From: Chrysomallon squamiferum
Taxonomy: Eukaryota > Mollusca > Gastropoda > Neomphalida > Peltospiridae
DNA length: 42,500 bases
Direction: 5' to 3'
Assembly: GCA_012295275.1 (NCBI GenBank)
Contig: CM022676.1
Location: 4,169,014 to 4,211,513, forward strand
In this document: positions 10,200 to 21,856 of the stretch, in pieces
Numbering within the stretch: the stretch's first letter is position 1
Layout of the letters: every line of letters begins with the position of its first letter
Notes under the pieces: generated by a model
What the model was told of the DNA's origin: nothing
The model's input: the letters and a program-made list of their open reading frames with translations, nothing else
Database searches by the model: none
Made by a program: the position numbers and the translations under genes

Positions 10200-11629
10200 G
10201 TGTGTATCTATACTATACCTATGTTTGTGTATACGTATATATATATATATATATATACACACTCACTCCCAAACACACATACGTCTAGTAGTTACGTAAC
10301 TTCCCTTAATTATGTCCCTTGTCTGTTTTCCTGTTCTAACTGCTTGCCCACAATAAGTTTAACGCATGTTCTGTCATTTCGTTAGACGTACGTTCTTATA
10401 TACGTAATTATATATTCAGTGATTGGGTAGACAGATGGATGAATGTGTGGATACAGTGAAGTAAAGAAAGAAAAAACAATCAGACAGAGTAACAGATAAA
10501 TAGAGAATGACAGAAAAGAAAAGAGAGGTGTGTAAAACCAGAACGGTTGAATTTCAAACATCGATGGAGAAAGCTTGTTATAAACACAGACACACAAAGA
10601 GACGAACACATTTGAAAGACAAAGAGAAACATTACTTTCTTAATGTGTACGAAGGGAAAGAATAAAATATAGCAGAGAACTGGAAAATGTATTTATTATG
10701 TCAACGAAAAAGCCTTTGAAATCACAAACACAGAAACAAACCTGCTAATATGATAAAGAAAGATAACATAATGAGCAGAAAAATAATACACACTAGTTGA
10801 GTAGTTATATTAGTTCCCTTCATTACGTCCCTTGTCCTGTTTCCCGTTCTAACTGCTTGTTCACAATTCCTTTAACCCATTTTCTGTCATTTCGGTCTTT
10901 GTTACATAAGCAACAATTCCCAATAACATCTAACAGTACAGAGACATTTAGCAGGAAACATGCACATACTGAAACATTGTTTGAAAAAAACAAAAGCATT
11001 TTAAATCCAATCAAACAAATAATAAAAATCAAACAAAATCGATTGGTACGCCCGAACACTCGTCCAAATTTTACAAAATCATCATGTAGAATTATGCTTC
11101 ACTCAGTGAAAATGGAGTATAAAAATATGAAAAACTCAGAAATTTCACCAAAAAAGAGAACAGCTTAGATACATATAGTTTACGAAGCCGTCGAAAGGAA
11201 ACTCTTGTTAGTATAAAACATTAAAAGATGAAAAATGTGCGAATGAGACCAATGTTACTGAGACTGATCAAATGCTTCTTTTAATTAATGTATACGTGTA
11301 TAAATATTTAAATTTTACGTCATAAATCTCCCGAAGTTTTCACATAGTTAGAGTCAAATCTCAGACAATGGTAATGAATGGTTAAAAATTCGCGATTAGC
11401 AACTCACTAAAATATTTCTAACATTTCTCACAGGTAGCTATTTACACAGTTCAAATCTGGTCTCATTGTACAAACTGAAGTCCTTATCTTTTGATAAAAA
11501 AAAAACTTTTAACAAATTAATATTCTGTAAGTTTTCATAAAACAGTTTTAAGAAGTACATGATTAACAAATGGAACTTGTTTTCTTCTTTAACATTCATG
11601 ACAACAGTTTCGTTTATTTTCAAACTTTA
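10200..11629 (-). repeat. R'-spacer-R and 3'-flank module between A2 and locus F
   Basis: In minus-strand module order as at 4861-6464: (TA)n boundary, R' (about 10283-10384), spacer, R (about 10790-10905), S segment (about 11040-11210) and T segment (about 11280-11420). No gene is visible. The 123-codon frame at 10797-11168 covers R and S and is interrupted in the other copies. Confidence 0.6.
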
Positions 11630-11676
11630 TCACATCTCTGTATCTTGTTGTACAGCCGCTGGCGCAGTCTGATTAT
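11630..11676 (-). CDS. F short terminal exon without ITAM
   Basis: A 47 bp coding end after a TTTCAG acceptor: DNQTAPAAVQQDTEM, then TGA. The same exon of exactly the same length occurs at 22768-22814 and 40087-40133. It is clearly related to the ITAM exon (same DNQTA start), and the bases after the stop align with the last codons of the A1 ITAM exon, so it arose by an internal deletion that removed the YSSL...YDV core. Confidence 0.5.
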
Positions 11677-12128
11677 CTGAAACATGCAATGAAATTATGT
11701 TTTGTTTTATTTAAAAATGTTTCATAAAATAACTATTTAGTTAAGGTGTATATGAAACATAAATGAAATTAGTATTTAGAATGTTTCTAATTTAAGGCTA
11801 ACTCATCAAATCGAAAATCGAAACATTCCGAAATTTCCGAAACATTTAGGATAAGGAATTGTCTATTTATATATATATATACAATTCATCAACGGAAAAC
11901 AAATACCTATATCTATCTATCTATCTATCTATATAATTATCTATCTATCTATATATCTCTCTATATATCTATATATATGTATGAAATGTTGCCATTTCTT
12001 GCACATCATATCCGTAAGAGAACCTTGATTTTTTCGGGGTTGTTTTTGTGAAAGTCTCTGAATAAGTGTATAATTAATAAACTATACCCGTGTTCTTCTT
12101 TATCATATATTAACATCAGTTCACTTAC
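11677..12128 (-). repeat. Intron of F with GATA/TA repeats
   Basis: It contains conserved sequence shared with the locus G introns (TAACTATTTAGTTAA near 11730 and a CGAAA/TCGAAA-rich stretch at 11810-11850), plus a CTAT microsatellite near 11910-11970. There is no other coding sign. Confidence 0.6.
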
Positions 12129-12228
12129 CATCAAGCATTAAGACGTCATATTCGGACTCATATCGTCTTTCCTCTAGAGTATGAATTCTCTGTATCTTGA
12201 AGTTCTGTTGCTGGTGCAGTCTGATTAT
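12129..12228 (-). pseudogene. F ITAM exon with 5 bp deletion
   Basis: This exon is 100 bp where the locus G ITAM exons are 105 bp. It begins DNQTAPATELQDTENSYS, then a 5 bp deletion within the YSSL codons shifts the frame to GKTI and TGA. Acceptor and GTAAGT donor are intact. Downstream bases still encode the second tyrosine motif out of frame. Confidence 0.6.
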
Positions 12229-12927
12229 CTGAAACATGTAATTAAATTATGTTTTGTTTTATTTAAAAATTAAGATCTGCGAAGAAAACAATAATCGTCC
12301 TAATCCGTTAATATATACATACATATATATATGTATAAACACACACACATACACATATATATATATACAGATACATAGATCGATCTTAGACAAGCATGTG
12401 TCTGTGTATACTATATTTTACAGCTATTTCCGTCTCATTTACAAAGTGTCCATCCTCAAATTCTAGAACAAATTTAACATTTCATACAAAGACACTTCTA
12501 GACAACAGATTTTTCAATTAATATAAAACTATTTCGAACACATTTAGATTAACACATCAATTATCTTTTGTTTTATTTAAAAATTGTGATGTGCGGAGAA
12601 AACAATAATCGTCCTAACGTGTGCGTGTGTGTGTGTGTGTGTGTATATCTATATATAAATACACAAACACATAGATACATACATACATACATACACACAT
12701 AGATCAACACATATACACCGATCTAAGAGTGTGCATGTTTCTGTGTAAATTATATTTTGCAGCTATTTCAGAATCATTTACAAACTGTCTCTCTTAAAAA
12801 TCTAGAACAATTTTAATATTTCAAAGACATTTCTAGACAAACACATTTATAAATCTATTTAAAACTATTACGAACATATTTAGAATCTATTCTTTCTCTA
12901 AATCTATCTATATATATATATATATCA

Positions 12928-12959
<32 letters not shown>

Positions 12960-13063
12960 CTGTGTTTATGGGGATTTCTTTTCGTGAAAGTGTCTGAATA
13001 AGCGTATGAGTAAAACACTATACTCGTTTTCTTCTTTAGCATTATTAATATCAGTTCACTTAC
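12229..13063 (-). repeat. Duplicated ITAM-intron unit in F
   Basis: Two related ~310 bp segments (about 12236-12545 and 12546-12890) share TTTTGTTTTATTTAAAAATT and GAAAACAATAATCGTCC. Microsatellites CA/GT and ATGT are interspersed. The unit ends at an ITAM-exon donor (CTTACC at about 13058-13063), after which sequence changes abruptly to the flank module. Confidence 0.55.
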
Positions 13064-14187
13064 CACCTCTGATTCAGTCGAGTGGATTTAGTTATATGCA
13101 TGTAGCTAAACCATATCTATTCAAGGTGTCCCCTTTTTTGTGATACTTGTGAGTTATTCATATGTTTATTCTCTGTTTACATTGAGTGAAGCATAATTCT
13201 ATGTGATGATTTTGGAAAAATTGGACGAGGGTTCGGGCGTACGAATCGATTTATGATTTTTTTTTATATATGTTGTAATAAACGGCTTTTTTTTGTTTTA
13301 TTATTTTTTTTTAAACATTGTTTCTGCGTCTGCATGATTTCTGTTAAATGTCTTTCTCAGTACTGTTAGATTTTATTGGTAATTGTTGCTTATGTAAGAA
13401 AGTCCAAAATGAGAGAAAATGGGTTAAAGGTATTGTGATCAAGCAGTTAGAATGGGAAATAGGACAAGGGACGTAATGAAGAGAACTGATGTACCAGTGT
13501 GTACTATTCCTCTGCTTATTATGTTATCTTTCTTTATAATATTAGCAGGTTTGTATCTGTGTTCGTGATCACAAAGAGTTTTTTCGTTGATATAATAAAT
13601 ACATTTTCCAGTTCTCTGCTATATTTTATTGTTTCCCTTCGTACCCAATAAGAAAGTAATGTTTCTCTTTGTCTTTTAAATGTGTTAGTCTGTTTGTGTG
13701 TCTTTGTTTATAACAAGCTTTCTCCATCGATTTTTGAAATTCAACCGTTCTGATTTTACACACCTCTCTTTTCTTTTCTGTTATTCTCTATTTATCTGTT
13801 ACTCTGTCTGATTGTTCTTTCTTTCTTTACTTCCCTCTATCCACACATCCATCCATCTGTCTACCCAATCATTGTCTCTGAATATATAAATATGTATATA
13901 AGAACCTACGTCTAAAGAAATGACAGATCATGAGCCAATCGTATTGTGGGCAACAATTCAGAACAGGAAAACAGACAAGGGACATAATAAAGGGAAGTTA
14001 CTTAACTTGTAAACGTACGTGTGTGTGTGTCTGTGTGTACAAATATATATATATATATATATGTATACACAGGTATGCACATACATAGGTATAGTATGCC
14101 TACCGAGAAACAGATATATATATATATATATATACACATGTACATATATGTACATATATGTACACACAAACACACACAAACACACAC
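13064..14187 (+). repeat. S segment plus R-spacer-R' module
   Basis: On the plus strand: a junction with CGAGTGGATTTAGTT, S segment (about 13100-13260), poly-T stretches, R (about 13400-13510), spacer with ATCCATCCATCTGTCTACCC, R' (about 13918-14010), then GT/TA microsatellites. No coding sequence is supported. Confidence 0.6.
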
Positions 14188-14460
14188 ACAATAGAAAGAG
14201 TGTGCTACTCAATGACTTCACAGAAAGAGTGTCTTGTGCTTTAGGTTATATCGTTAGTTCGTCTTTTTTCATACATCACTGGTTTTAAACAGAGTGGTAG
14301 GGTCAGAACATACAACAATAACACTGACCACGTGATGTCATGACGTACGAAAGAAAACTTGGCAAAGATGTTGTATAGGTCACGCCACAATTCAAAATGG
14401 CAGCCCTTTTTCTATGCAGCAAAGATTTCTGTTGACTAGAAATGCACACGCACACTTACT
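14188..14460 (+). repeat. Module M, copy 1
   Basis: A ~270 bp segment starting AATAGAAAGAGTGTGCTACTC and containing GTGATGTCATGACGTAC and AATTCAAAATGGCAGCCC. Copies at 15707-15872 (part), 19026-19302 and 38118-38340 (inverted) make it a dispersed repeat of unknown class. Confidence 0.6.
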
Positions 14461-14465
14461 TACAT

Positions 14466-14510
<45 letters not shown>

Positions 14511-14738
14511 AAACTTTGATATCCGATCATATACGACCTACCTACATGTATATATATATATACATTTAAACATTATATATATATATATATGTATGTTTGT
14601 TTGTATATGTTTTCATACACACATACATATATACATACATACATATATATATATACATACATACATACATACATATATATATATACATACATACATACTT
14701 ACATATATATATATATATATATATATACATACATATAA

Positions 14739-14782
<44 letters not shown>

Positions 14783-15000
14783 GTATCTATGTATGTATGT
14801 ATGAATGTATGTATGGAAACATATATACAAACATACATACATATATACTTAACTACATGTCTATATATATGTTTATAAATGCAAATATGGAAATAGATAC
14901 CCCTGTATGATGAAATATCTTCACACATACTTATAAAGGTATATAAATACACTCGGACAAGAGTAAAAAAAAAAAAATGAATATATAAAAAATATTATAA
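14461..15000. repeat. CA / TA / ATAC microsatellite block
   Basis: (CA)n at 14465-14503, then (TA)n and (ATAC)n runs to about 14880, and poly-A near 14965. Long Tyr/Ile/His-rich frames on both strands (14464-14952) are repeat translations. Confidence 0.9.
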
Positions 15001-15660
15001 AATAAAAATAAATCGAAGAAGAAGAAATAACACTCTAAGCAGAATTAACTATTCAAAATACAACGCTGTATGTTATATCTCAGATTGCATTATGTATTTT
15101 TCTGATTCAGTCGAGTGGATTTAGTTATATATATGTTGGTAAACCATATCTATTCAAGCTGTTCTCTTCTTTTGTGACACTTGTGAGTTATTCATATGTT
15201 TATTATCTATTTACATTGAGTGAAGCATAATTCTATCTGATAATTTTATAAAAATTGGACGAGGTTTCGGGCGTACGAATCGATTTATTATTTTTTTTAT
15301 ATATATTGTAATAAACGGCTTGGATTAGATTTTTTTTTTTTTATTTTTTTTTTTTTAAACCTTGTTTCTGCGTCTGCATGATTTCTGTTAAATGTCTTTC
15401 TCAGTACTGTTAGATTTTATTGGTAATTGTTGCTTATGTAAGAAAGTCCGAAATGAGAGAAAATGTGTTAAAGGAATTGTTATCAAGCAGTTAGAACGGG
15501 AAATAGGACACACACACATGTTCATACGTACATAATATATCAGAGTATGATAGTACATTATACAGCCTAACCTAACGCAATGTAACATAATGTAATATAA
15601 TATAAAAATATATAATAAAGCAAGCATAATACTAATAACAAAACAACAATAACAGACACT

Positions 15661-15693
<33 letters not shown>

Positions 15694-15706
15694 ATATTCC
15701 AGTATA
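15001..15706 (+). repeat. Orphan promoter-side module fused to S and truncated R
   Basis: Promoter-side module P (about 15010-15130, with GAAGAAGAAGAAATAACA and a GATTCAGTCGAGTGGATTTA end) is normally followed by a signal-peptide exon. Here it runs straight into S (about 15130-15290) and a cut R (about 15430-15510), then CA repeats. No exon is present. Confidence 0.5.
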
Positions 15707-15871
15707 AACCGAACACAATAGAAAGAGTATGCTACTCAATGACTTGACAGAAAGAGTATCATGTGTTTTCTAGTATATCTTTTGTTCGTCTTTTTCCATG
15801 CATGACTGGTTTTAAACTGAGTAGTAGAGTCCCAACATACAACAATAAAACTGACCACGTCATGTCATGAC

Positions 15872-15932
<61 letters not shown>

Positions 15933-16050
15933 AACATTACACATACCAAAATAAAACTGACGAATGTTTAAATATATATATATAGATAGATATATATGCG
16001 TCATGACATGACTTGGTCAGTTTTATTTTGGGATGTTGTAACTCTACACT
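15707..16050. repeat. Module M part and TA-tract inverted repeat
   Basis: Module M runs from 15707 to about 15872, then a TA-rich stretch (15873-15996), then about 15997-16036 in the opposite orientation. The two ~40 bp arms each include a TCATGACATGAC-type sequence and AACTGACC/GGTCAGTT. This is a potential long hairpin. Confidence 0.65.
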
Positions 16051-16100
16051 CTATTTATGTCTGTGTGTGTGTGCGTGTGTGTGTGTTTTTGAGTTATGTA

Positions 16101-16198
<98 letters not shown>

Positions 16199-17180
16199 CA
16201 AACATATACCCACATACATACATACATATGTATATATTGAGATATATACATACATATATATACATACTGAACTACAGGTATATATACATATATGTATAAA
16301 TGGAAATATGGAAATACATACACCTGTATGGTAAAATATCTTCACACATACTTATAAACGTACTCAAATACACTCGGACATGAATAAAAATAAAAGCAAT
16401 AAAAAAAAAAAAGTAAATAAAAGAACGTATGTCTAACGAAATGAGAGAACATCGGTTAACCGAATTTTGGGCAAGGGGTTAGAACAGGAAAACAGTCAAG
16501 GGACATAATTATATATAGGTTGATAGATAGATGCGTTTATACATAATAGGTATATTATACATACATACACACACACACATATATATATATATACACACAC
16601 ACACATACATTCATACGCACATAATATAGAATAACATGACAGTACACTGCACAACGTAACGTAACGCCGTGTAACATAATGTAATAAAATATAAAAATAT
16701 GTAACAAAGCAAGAATAATAATAATAACAAAACAACAACAATAATAACACACACACAGCTACACACACACACCTACACACATACACACCTACACACACAC
16801 ATATTCCAGTATAAACCGAACACAATAGAAAGAGTATGCTACTCAAATACATATATACATATAGAGATATATACATACATATATACGTACTTAACTACAT
16901 GTATATTTACATATATGTAAAAATGCAAATATCGAAATACATACACCTGTAAGGTAAAATACCTTCAACATACTTATCAACGTAGATAAATACAAAAAAA
17001 TTAAATAAATAAAATACATTAACCAAAAGTATAAATAAATACAAAAAAATTAAATAAAATAAAATAAAAAGAATACGAAGAAGAAGAAATAACCTACTAA
17101 GAAGAATTAACTATATAAAATACAACTCTGTTTGTTATATCTCAGGCTGCATTAGGTATTGTTTCTGTTTCAATCGAGTG
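16051..17180 (+). repeat. TA/ATAC microsatellites, R' fragment and promoter-side module P
   Basis: (TA)n at 16110-16190, ATAC/GATA tracts, a partial R' (about 16425-16505), an M fragment (about 16803-16840), more tracts, and module P (about 16990-17180) upstream of the B signal-peptide exon. No coding sequence other than repeat frames. Confidence 0.6.
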
Positions 17181-17393
17181 GATTTAGTTTATTAATAAAT
17201 ATGCAGAGCCAATGAGACTTTTGGTCACGTTTTGTCTGACACAGGAAGTAAAGGTCATAAGTTACCAGAATAAAGTACAACAAGAAGGCGTCGAAAACTG
17301 CTTTTACATTAACAGCAGTAAAATCGAGAAAGCAGTCAAGGAAAGAAAGTAACAATATTTTTGTTAATGGCAGTTAAAACTAAAACACTGGAA
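17181..17393 (+). promoter_or_regulatory. Locus B 5' region with CCAAT box
   Basis: This segment is conserved upstream of all three signal-peptide exons. It contains AGAGCCAATGAGAC (CCAAT at 17209-17213, 181 bp before the ATG), exactly the spacing in locus C. It is likely core promoter plus 5' UTR. No clear TATA box at a fixed position was seen, and the start site is unknown. Confidence 0.45.
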
Positions 17394-17451
17394 ATGAGTT
17401 GTAAGATATTCTGTGTGTTCGTGTTACTGGGATGTGTAATTTACGTACAAG
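17394..17451 (+). CDS. Locus B orphan signal-peptide exon
   Basis: The ATG opens a 58 bp exon encoding MSCKIFCVFVLLGCVIYVQ plus one base of the next codon, with donor GTATGT. It has a hydrophobic h-region typical of a secretory signal. It differs by one residue from locus C. The intron that follows matches locus C for about 180 bp and then switches to the T segment near 17640, so no Ig exon follows. It could in principle splice onward to the locus C D1 exon (20941) as an alternative first exon. Confidence 0.55.
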
Positions 17452-18867
17452 GTATGTATTTTATATTCGTCCCAAATGACAGGCTTCTCATATAGAATAG
17501 TCTAGCATAAACAACAGAAGACACGGTTGAGCGCGTTTACTAATTACCTGCCGTTTACCTTGAATAATACATGTAACAAATTATGGAATAGTCTGATACA
17601 ATTAAATGCAGAACACAGAACAGAATAATATATTACCATTCATTACCATTTTGTGAATTGTGACTCTAACTATGAGAAAACTTCGGGAGATTTATGACGT
17701 AAAACTAAAATATTTACACACGTATACATAAAGAAAAAGAAACATTTGATGGGTCTCAGTAACACTGGTATCATCCGCATGTTTCATCTTTTAATTTTTT
17801 ATATTTCCTCAGATGTAAGATCCTTGACGTCATGAAAGTCTCTATTTTCTTGTATAACACTAACATGAGAAATGAAATTCCTGGCTGACAATGTCAGATT
17901 TTTTTTATACTAAGAAGTTTTCTTTCCACGGCTAGGTAAACCATATCTATCCAAGCTGTTCTCTTTTTCTGTGATACTTGTGAGCTATTCATATTTTTAT
18001 TGTCTATTTACATTGAGTGAAGTAAAATTCTATGTGATGAATTTGTAAAAGTTTAACGAGGTTTTCGAGAGTACGAATCTTTTCTTTTTTTCTTTTATAT
18101 TGTAATAATCGGCTTGGATTAGATTTAATTTTTTTTTTTTTTTTTTTTTTAAACTATGTTTCTGCGTCTGCATGTTTCCTGTTAAATGTCTTTCTCTGTA
18201 CTGTTAGATTTTATGGAGAATTTTTGCTTATGTAACAAAGACCGAAATGATAGAAAATGGGTTAAAGGAACTATGAGCAAGCATTTAGAACGGGAAACAG
18301 GACAAGGGACGTAATGAAGGAAACTGATGTAACTACTAAACTAGTGTGTACTATTTCTCTGCTCATTATGCTGTCTTTCTTTCTCATATAGCTGGTTTGT
18401 TTCTGTGTTCGTGATCACAAAGATATTTTTCGTTGTCATAATAAACACATTTTCCAGTTCTCTGCAATATTTTACTCTTTCATTTCGTACACAATAAGAA
18501 AGTAATGTTTCTCTTTGTCTTTCAAATGTGTTCGTCTCTTTGTGTGTCTTTGTTTATAACAAGCTTTCTCCATCGATTCTTCTATTTCCACGATTCTGGT
18601 TTTAGACACGTCTCTTTTCGTTTCTGTTATTATCAATGTATCTGTTACTCTGTCTGATTGTTCTTTCTTTCTTTACTTCACTGTATGCACACATCCATCC
18701 ATCTGTCTACCCAATCACTGTCTCTGAATATATAATTCGTATATAAGAACGTACGTCTAACGAAATGACATATCAAAGGTTAAACCAATTATGGGCAACC
18801 ATTCAGAACAGGAAAACAGACAAGGGACATAATGAACGTACGTGTGTGTGTGTACATATATAAATAA

Positions 18868-18924
<57 letters not shown>

Positions 18925-18964
18925 TATGCACATACATATGTATAGTATACCTACCCACAAACAG

Positions 18965-19016
<52 letters not shown>

Positions 19017-19025
19017 AAAAACTCA
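17452..19025 (+). repeat. T-S-R-spacer-R' module and microsatellites
   Basis: Truncated SP intron, T segment (about 17640-17880), S segment (about 17930-18090), R (about 18230-18345), spacer, R' (about 18760-18838), then (TA)n and (CA)n. This is the usual 3'-flank module order, although no gene end precedes it here. Confidence 0.6.
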
Positions 19026-19302
19026 CACAATAGAAAGAGTATGCTACTCAATGACTTGACAGAAAGAGTATCATGTGTTTTGCGTTAAATCTTTTGTTCG
19101 ACTTTTTCCATCCATGGCTGGTTTTAAACAGAGTGGTAGAGTCACAACATACCAGAGTAAAACTGACAAAGTCATGTCATGACGTAAGAAACAAAACTTG
19201 GCAAACATCCATGTTGCCTAGGTTACGCCACAATTCAAAATGGCCGCCCTTTATCTATGCAGCAAAGATTTCTAATTACTAAAAATGCACAACCACACTT
19301 AC
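19026..19302 (+). repeat. Module M, copy 2
   Basis: The fullest copy with 14188-14460: starts AATAGAAAGAGTATGCTACTC, includes AAGTCATGTCATGACGTAAG and CAAAATGGCCGCCC, ends in ACACTTACTTACACACAC. The 69-codon frame 19073-19282 within it is not open in copy 1. Confidence 0.6.
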
Positions 19303-19899
19303 TTACACACACACACATACACACACATATATATAGGTATGTATGTATACACATATACAAGCATACACTGATACCCGAACATGCACATATACCACCTACC
19401 TGCCTACGCTCATAAATGTTATATACATACAACATATGTACATGCTATATATATCTATATATATATATATCTATATATATATTATCATTAAATATATGTT
19501 AAATATATGTGTGTGCAAGTATGTTTGTGTATATATGTATATATATATGTAAACACACACATATACACATATTCATACATATATATAGATAGAGATATAT
19601 ATATACATATATACGTACTTAACTACATGTATATTTACATATATGTATAAATGCAAATACCTAAATACATACACCTGTTAGGATAAAATACGTTCACACA
19701 TACTTATAAATGTACATAAATACAAAAAGAAGTAAAATAAACTAAAACCAAATTATAAATAAATACAAAAATATAAAAGAAAATAAAAGAAAAAGAAAAC
19801 GAAGAAGAAGAAATAACCTACTAAGAAGAATTAACTATTCAAAACACAACTCTGTATGTTATATCTCAGGCTGCATTAGGTATTTTTTCTGATTGAATC
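19303..19899 (+). repeat. Microsatellites and module P upstream of locus C
   Basis: CA/TA/ATAC tracts to about 19610, a repeat-unit remnant (ACATACACCTGTTAGG), then module P (about 19790-19899) with GAAGAAGAAGAAATAACC. Confidence 0.55.
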
Positions 19900-20117
19900 G
19901 AGTGGATTTAGTTTATTAATAAATATGCAGAGCCAATGAGACTTTTGCTCACGTTTTGTCTTACACAGGAAGTAAACGTCATAAGTTACCAGAATAAAGT
20001 TCAAGAAGAAGGCGTCGAAAACAGCTTTTACATTAAGAGCAGTAAAATCGAGAAACCAGTGAAGAATAGAAAGCAACTATATTTTTATTAACGGCAGTTA
20101 AAACTAAAATACTGGAA
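19900..20117 (+). promoter_or_regulatory. Locus C 5' region with CCAAT box
   Basis: CCAAT at 19933-19937 within AGAGCCAATGAGAC, 181 bp before the ATG, followed by a segment almost the same as locus B (GAAGGCGTCGAAAAC, AGCAGTAAAATCGAGAAA). Likely promoter and 5' UTR; inferred from conservation and position only. Confidence 0.45.
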
Positions 20118-20175
20118 ATGAGTTGTAAATTATTCTGTGTGTTCGTGTTGCTGGGATGTGTAATTTACGTACAAG
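20118..20175 (+). CDS. C signal-peptide exon
   Basis: 58 bp encoding MSCKLFCVFVLLGCVIYVQ, donor GTATGT, phase 1 out. The ATG is chosen because it begins the conserved exon and no earlier in-frame ATG continues through it. The h-region FCVFVLLGCVIYV is typical of a secretory signal. Confidence 0.75.
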
Positions 20176-20940
20176 GTATGTATTTTATATTCGTCCCAAA
20201 TGACAGGCTTCTCTTATAGAATAGTCTAGCATAAACAACAGAAGACACGGTTGAGCGCGTTTACTAATTACCTGCCGTTTACCTTCAATAATATATGTAA
20301 TAAATTGTGGAATAGTCTGATACAACTAAATACAGAAAATAGAACAAACTTATATAAAATCAGATTTATTCACAGATTTATTTGTAGATTTATTAATTAA
20401 ATCTACTAGATTATAATTAGACTCTCACTCTTGCTTGTATGAACAGAATGGAGCATACCATTAAATCAGTTAGGGGTGTACAAGATACATGACCGAATAA
20501 ATAGTTTTGTCTGTCAAGTGGCGTTTCTGCATTATAGGCTGTCAGTCTGTCTTTTGAGACGCAACCATTTTATTTGTACCTGATTTCAATTAATTTACAA
20601 ACTCTGAAAACTTGACTGAGTCGAAGTTATGTTTCGTTGACTAATGTAGAAAAATATATATGCGTAATTGCGTGATTTGAATTTTTCAAATATATCTTTA
20701 TTAAAACATGAGACAATAACAAACCATAACATAAAATAACATAACATAACAGCATGACGGTCCATAACAGAGAGTACAGTAACGTAATGTAACATAATTA
20801 TGGAATAAAGCATAAAAAAAATCAAAAAAACCCAAACAACTAAAATAACAAAAAAACGAAAATAACACAAAGAAGAATGTAATTATAAAGAAATATATTT
20901 AATTTTATTTGAATTGTTCTTTTATTATTTTAAAATTTAG
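20176..20940 (+). other. First intron of locus C
   Basis: 765 bp of AT-rich intron. It contains (ACATA)n-type sequence at 20730-20790 and an A-rich stretch at 20810-20870, and ends TTTTAAAATTTAG. A shorter equivalent (31238-31554) is in locus E. No coding sequence is seen; the 91-codon minus-strand frame is composed of repeats. Confidence 0.6.
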
Positions 20941-21246
20941 GTCTGAATTACAGTTTAACAACATCAGAGAAATATGCAATTGTTGGATCACCTTTTACTA
21001 TTACCTGTCGAGGACATGCTGCTCTAATTAACTGGTTTGAGAATAACAGAAGATACAGGATGCGTGCACTAGATGAACACGGTCGCTGTTATTTTCTTAA
21101 TGAACATCCAAAAGAATATTCTTTTAACTGTTCAGACGATATTAACACTGTGACAATAAAATCAGTGAAACGCAGTCAACATGGAACAGTGTGGAGATGT
21201 GGGTTTTCTTCTGAAGAAAGCAATGAAAAAAAACTGGAAGTGAGAG
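20941..21246 (+). CDS. C Ig domain D1
   Basis: 306 bp, phase 1-1, acceptor AATTTAG, donor GTAAAA. Encodes 102 residues: GLNYSLTTSEKYAIVGSPFT strands A/A', core Cys in TITCRGH, INWFEN for the C-strand Trp, then Cys in GRCYF and FNCSDD, TIKSVKRSQHGTVWRC for strands E-F. The order of four Cys with Trp three residues after a hydrophobic pair is shared with D3 of locus E, so the domain is a V-like variant with a probable second disulfide. It is intact here, whereas locus E has a stop at the first core Cys. Confidence 0.75.
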
Positions 21247-21595
21247 GTAAAAATCAGTTTCAGTATTATCATCCTACGAAATATATACTTTCAATGATGA
21301 TAAAACAATAAACTAAATAAATCAGCAAAAATATTAGCAAAATAAATACAAATAAATAAATAAATAAATAGTAGTGACATTAGTTATAATTATAATATTA
21401 TCAGCAACAACTGAAACAGTACGGTATCATCATCACTTCGATGACAACATCCATAACTAACAATACGAACAACCCACAATTTGTACTGTCAGAAAGATTA
21501 AACAAAAATATGCAGACAATGATGATGAAGCTGCCGATTATGATGACGATGTTAATAACGTTTTATTTTTTTTTATTATTTTTTTTTTTTTTCAG
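21247..21595 (+). other. D1-D2 intron of locus C
   Basis: 349 bp, AT-rich, with AAAT repeats near 21345-21370 and a poly-T tract directly before the D2 acceptor TTTTCAG. Frames that start in this intron and continue into D2 are read-through. Confidence 0.6.
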
Positions 21596-21856
21596 ACGGT
21601 CCTGGAATCTCACTCAAACTCAATACTTCGTTTGTTGTGACTGTTGTGGAAGGAAGTGACGTCACAGTGTTGTGTTCGGCGACGTGTTTCATCACGTGTA
21701 ATTATCAATGGAAGCTCGCAGATGACGTCCTAAGTAACACAAACATTCTGTCATTGGCTAATGTTCAGATATCACAATCAGGTCTTTATGTGTGCGTGGC
21801 TGAAAATCCAGATACGAAAGAAACTGCTAATGAAACACTTCGTTTGACTGTTCATA
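21596..21856 (+). CDS. C Ig domain D2
   Basis: 261 bp, phase 1-1, acceptor TTTTCAG, donor GTAAGT. Encodes 87 residues: DGPGISLKLN linker, EGSDVTVLC, CSATCFITCNYQWKL core (C-x3-C-x3-C-x3-W), ILSLANV strand E, SGLYVCVAENP strand F, ending LTVH. Same class as D4. Intact. If the donor is not used, the frame stops three codons later (HSK then TAA), which would also give a secreted two-domain form. Confidence 0.75.

Larger units (their letters stand above)
11630..13063 (-). pseudogene. Locus F: decayed tail-only gene fragment
   Basis: In transcription order: a truncated ITAM-exon donor at 13063, an ITAM exon with a 5 bp deletion (12228-12129) and a short terminal exon (11676-11630). No TM, Ig or signal exon lies upstream; sequence above 13063 is a different repeat module. 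The introns contain tandem copies of the unit that carries ITAM exons in locus G, so F is a relative of G that lost its 5' part. Confidence 0.55.

Noticed and set aside
10797-11168. 123-codon plus-strand frame and its antisense partner
   Set aside because: Lies across the R and S repeat segments and is interrupted in the other module copies.
14464-16345. Long Tyr/Ile/His-rich open frames on both strands (also 24364-24736, 27543-28093, 35909-36593)
   Set aside because: They are translations of TA, CA and ATAC microsatellites, open in several frames at once, with no domain pattern.
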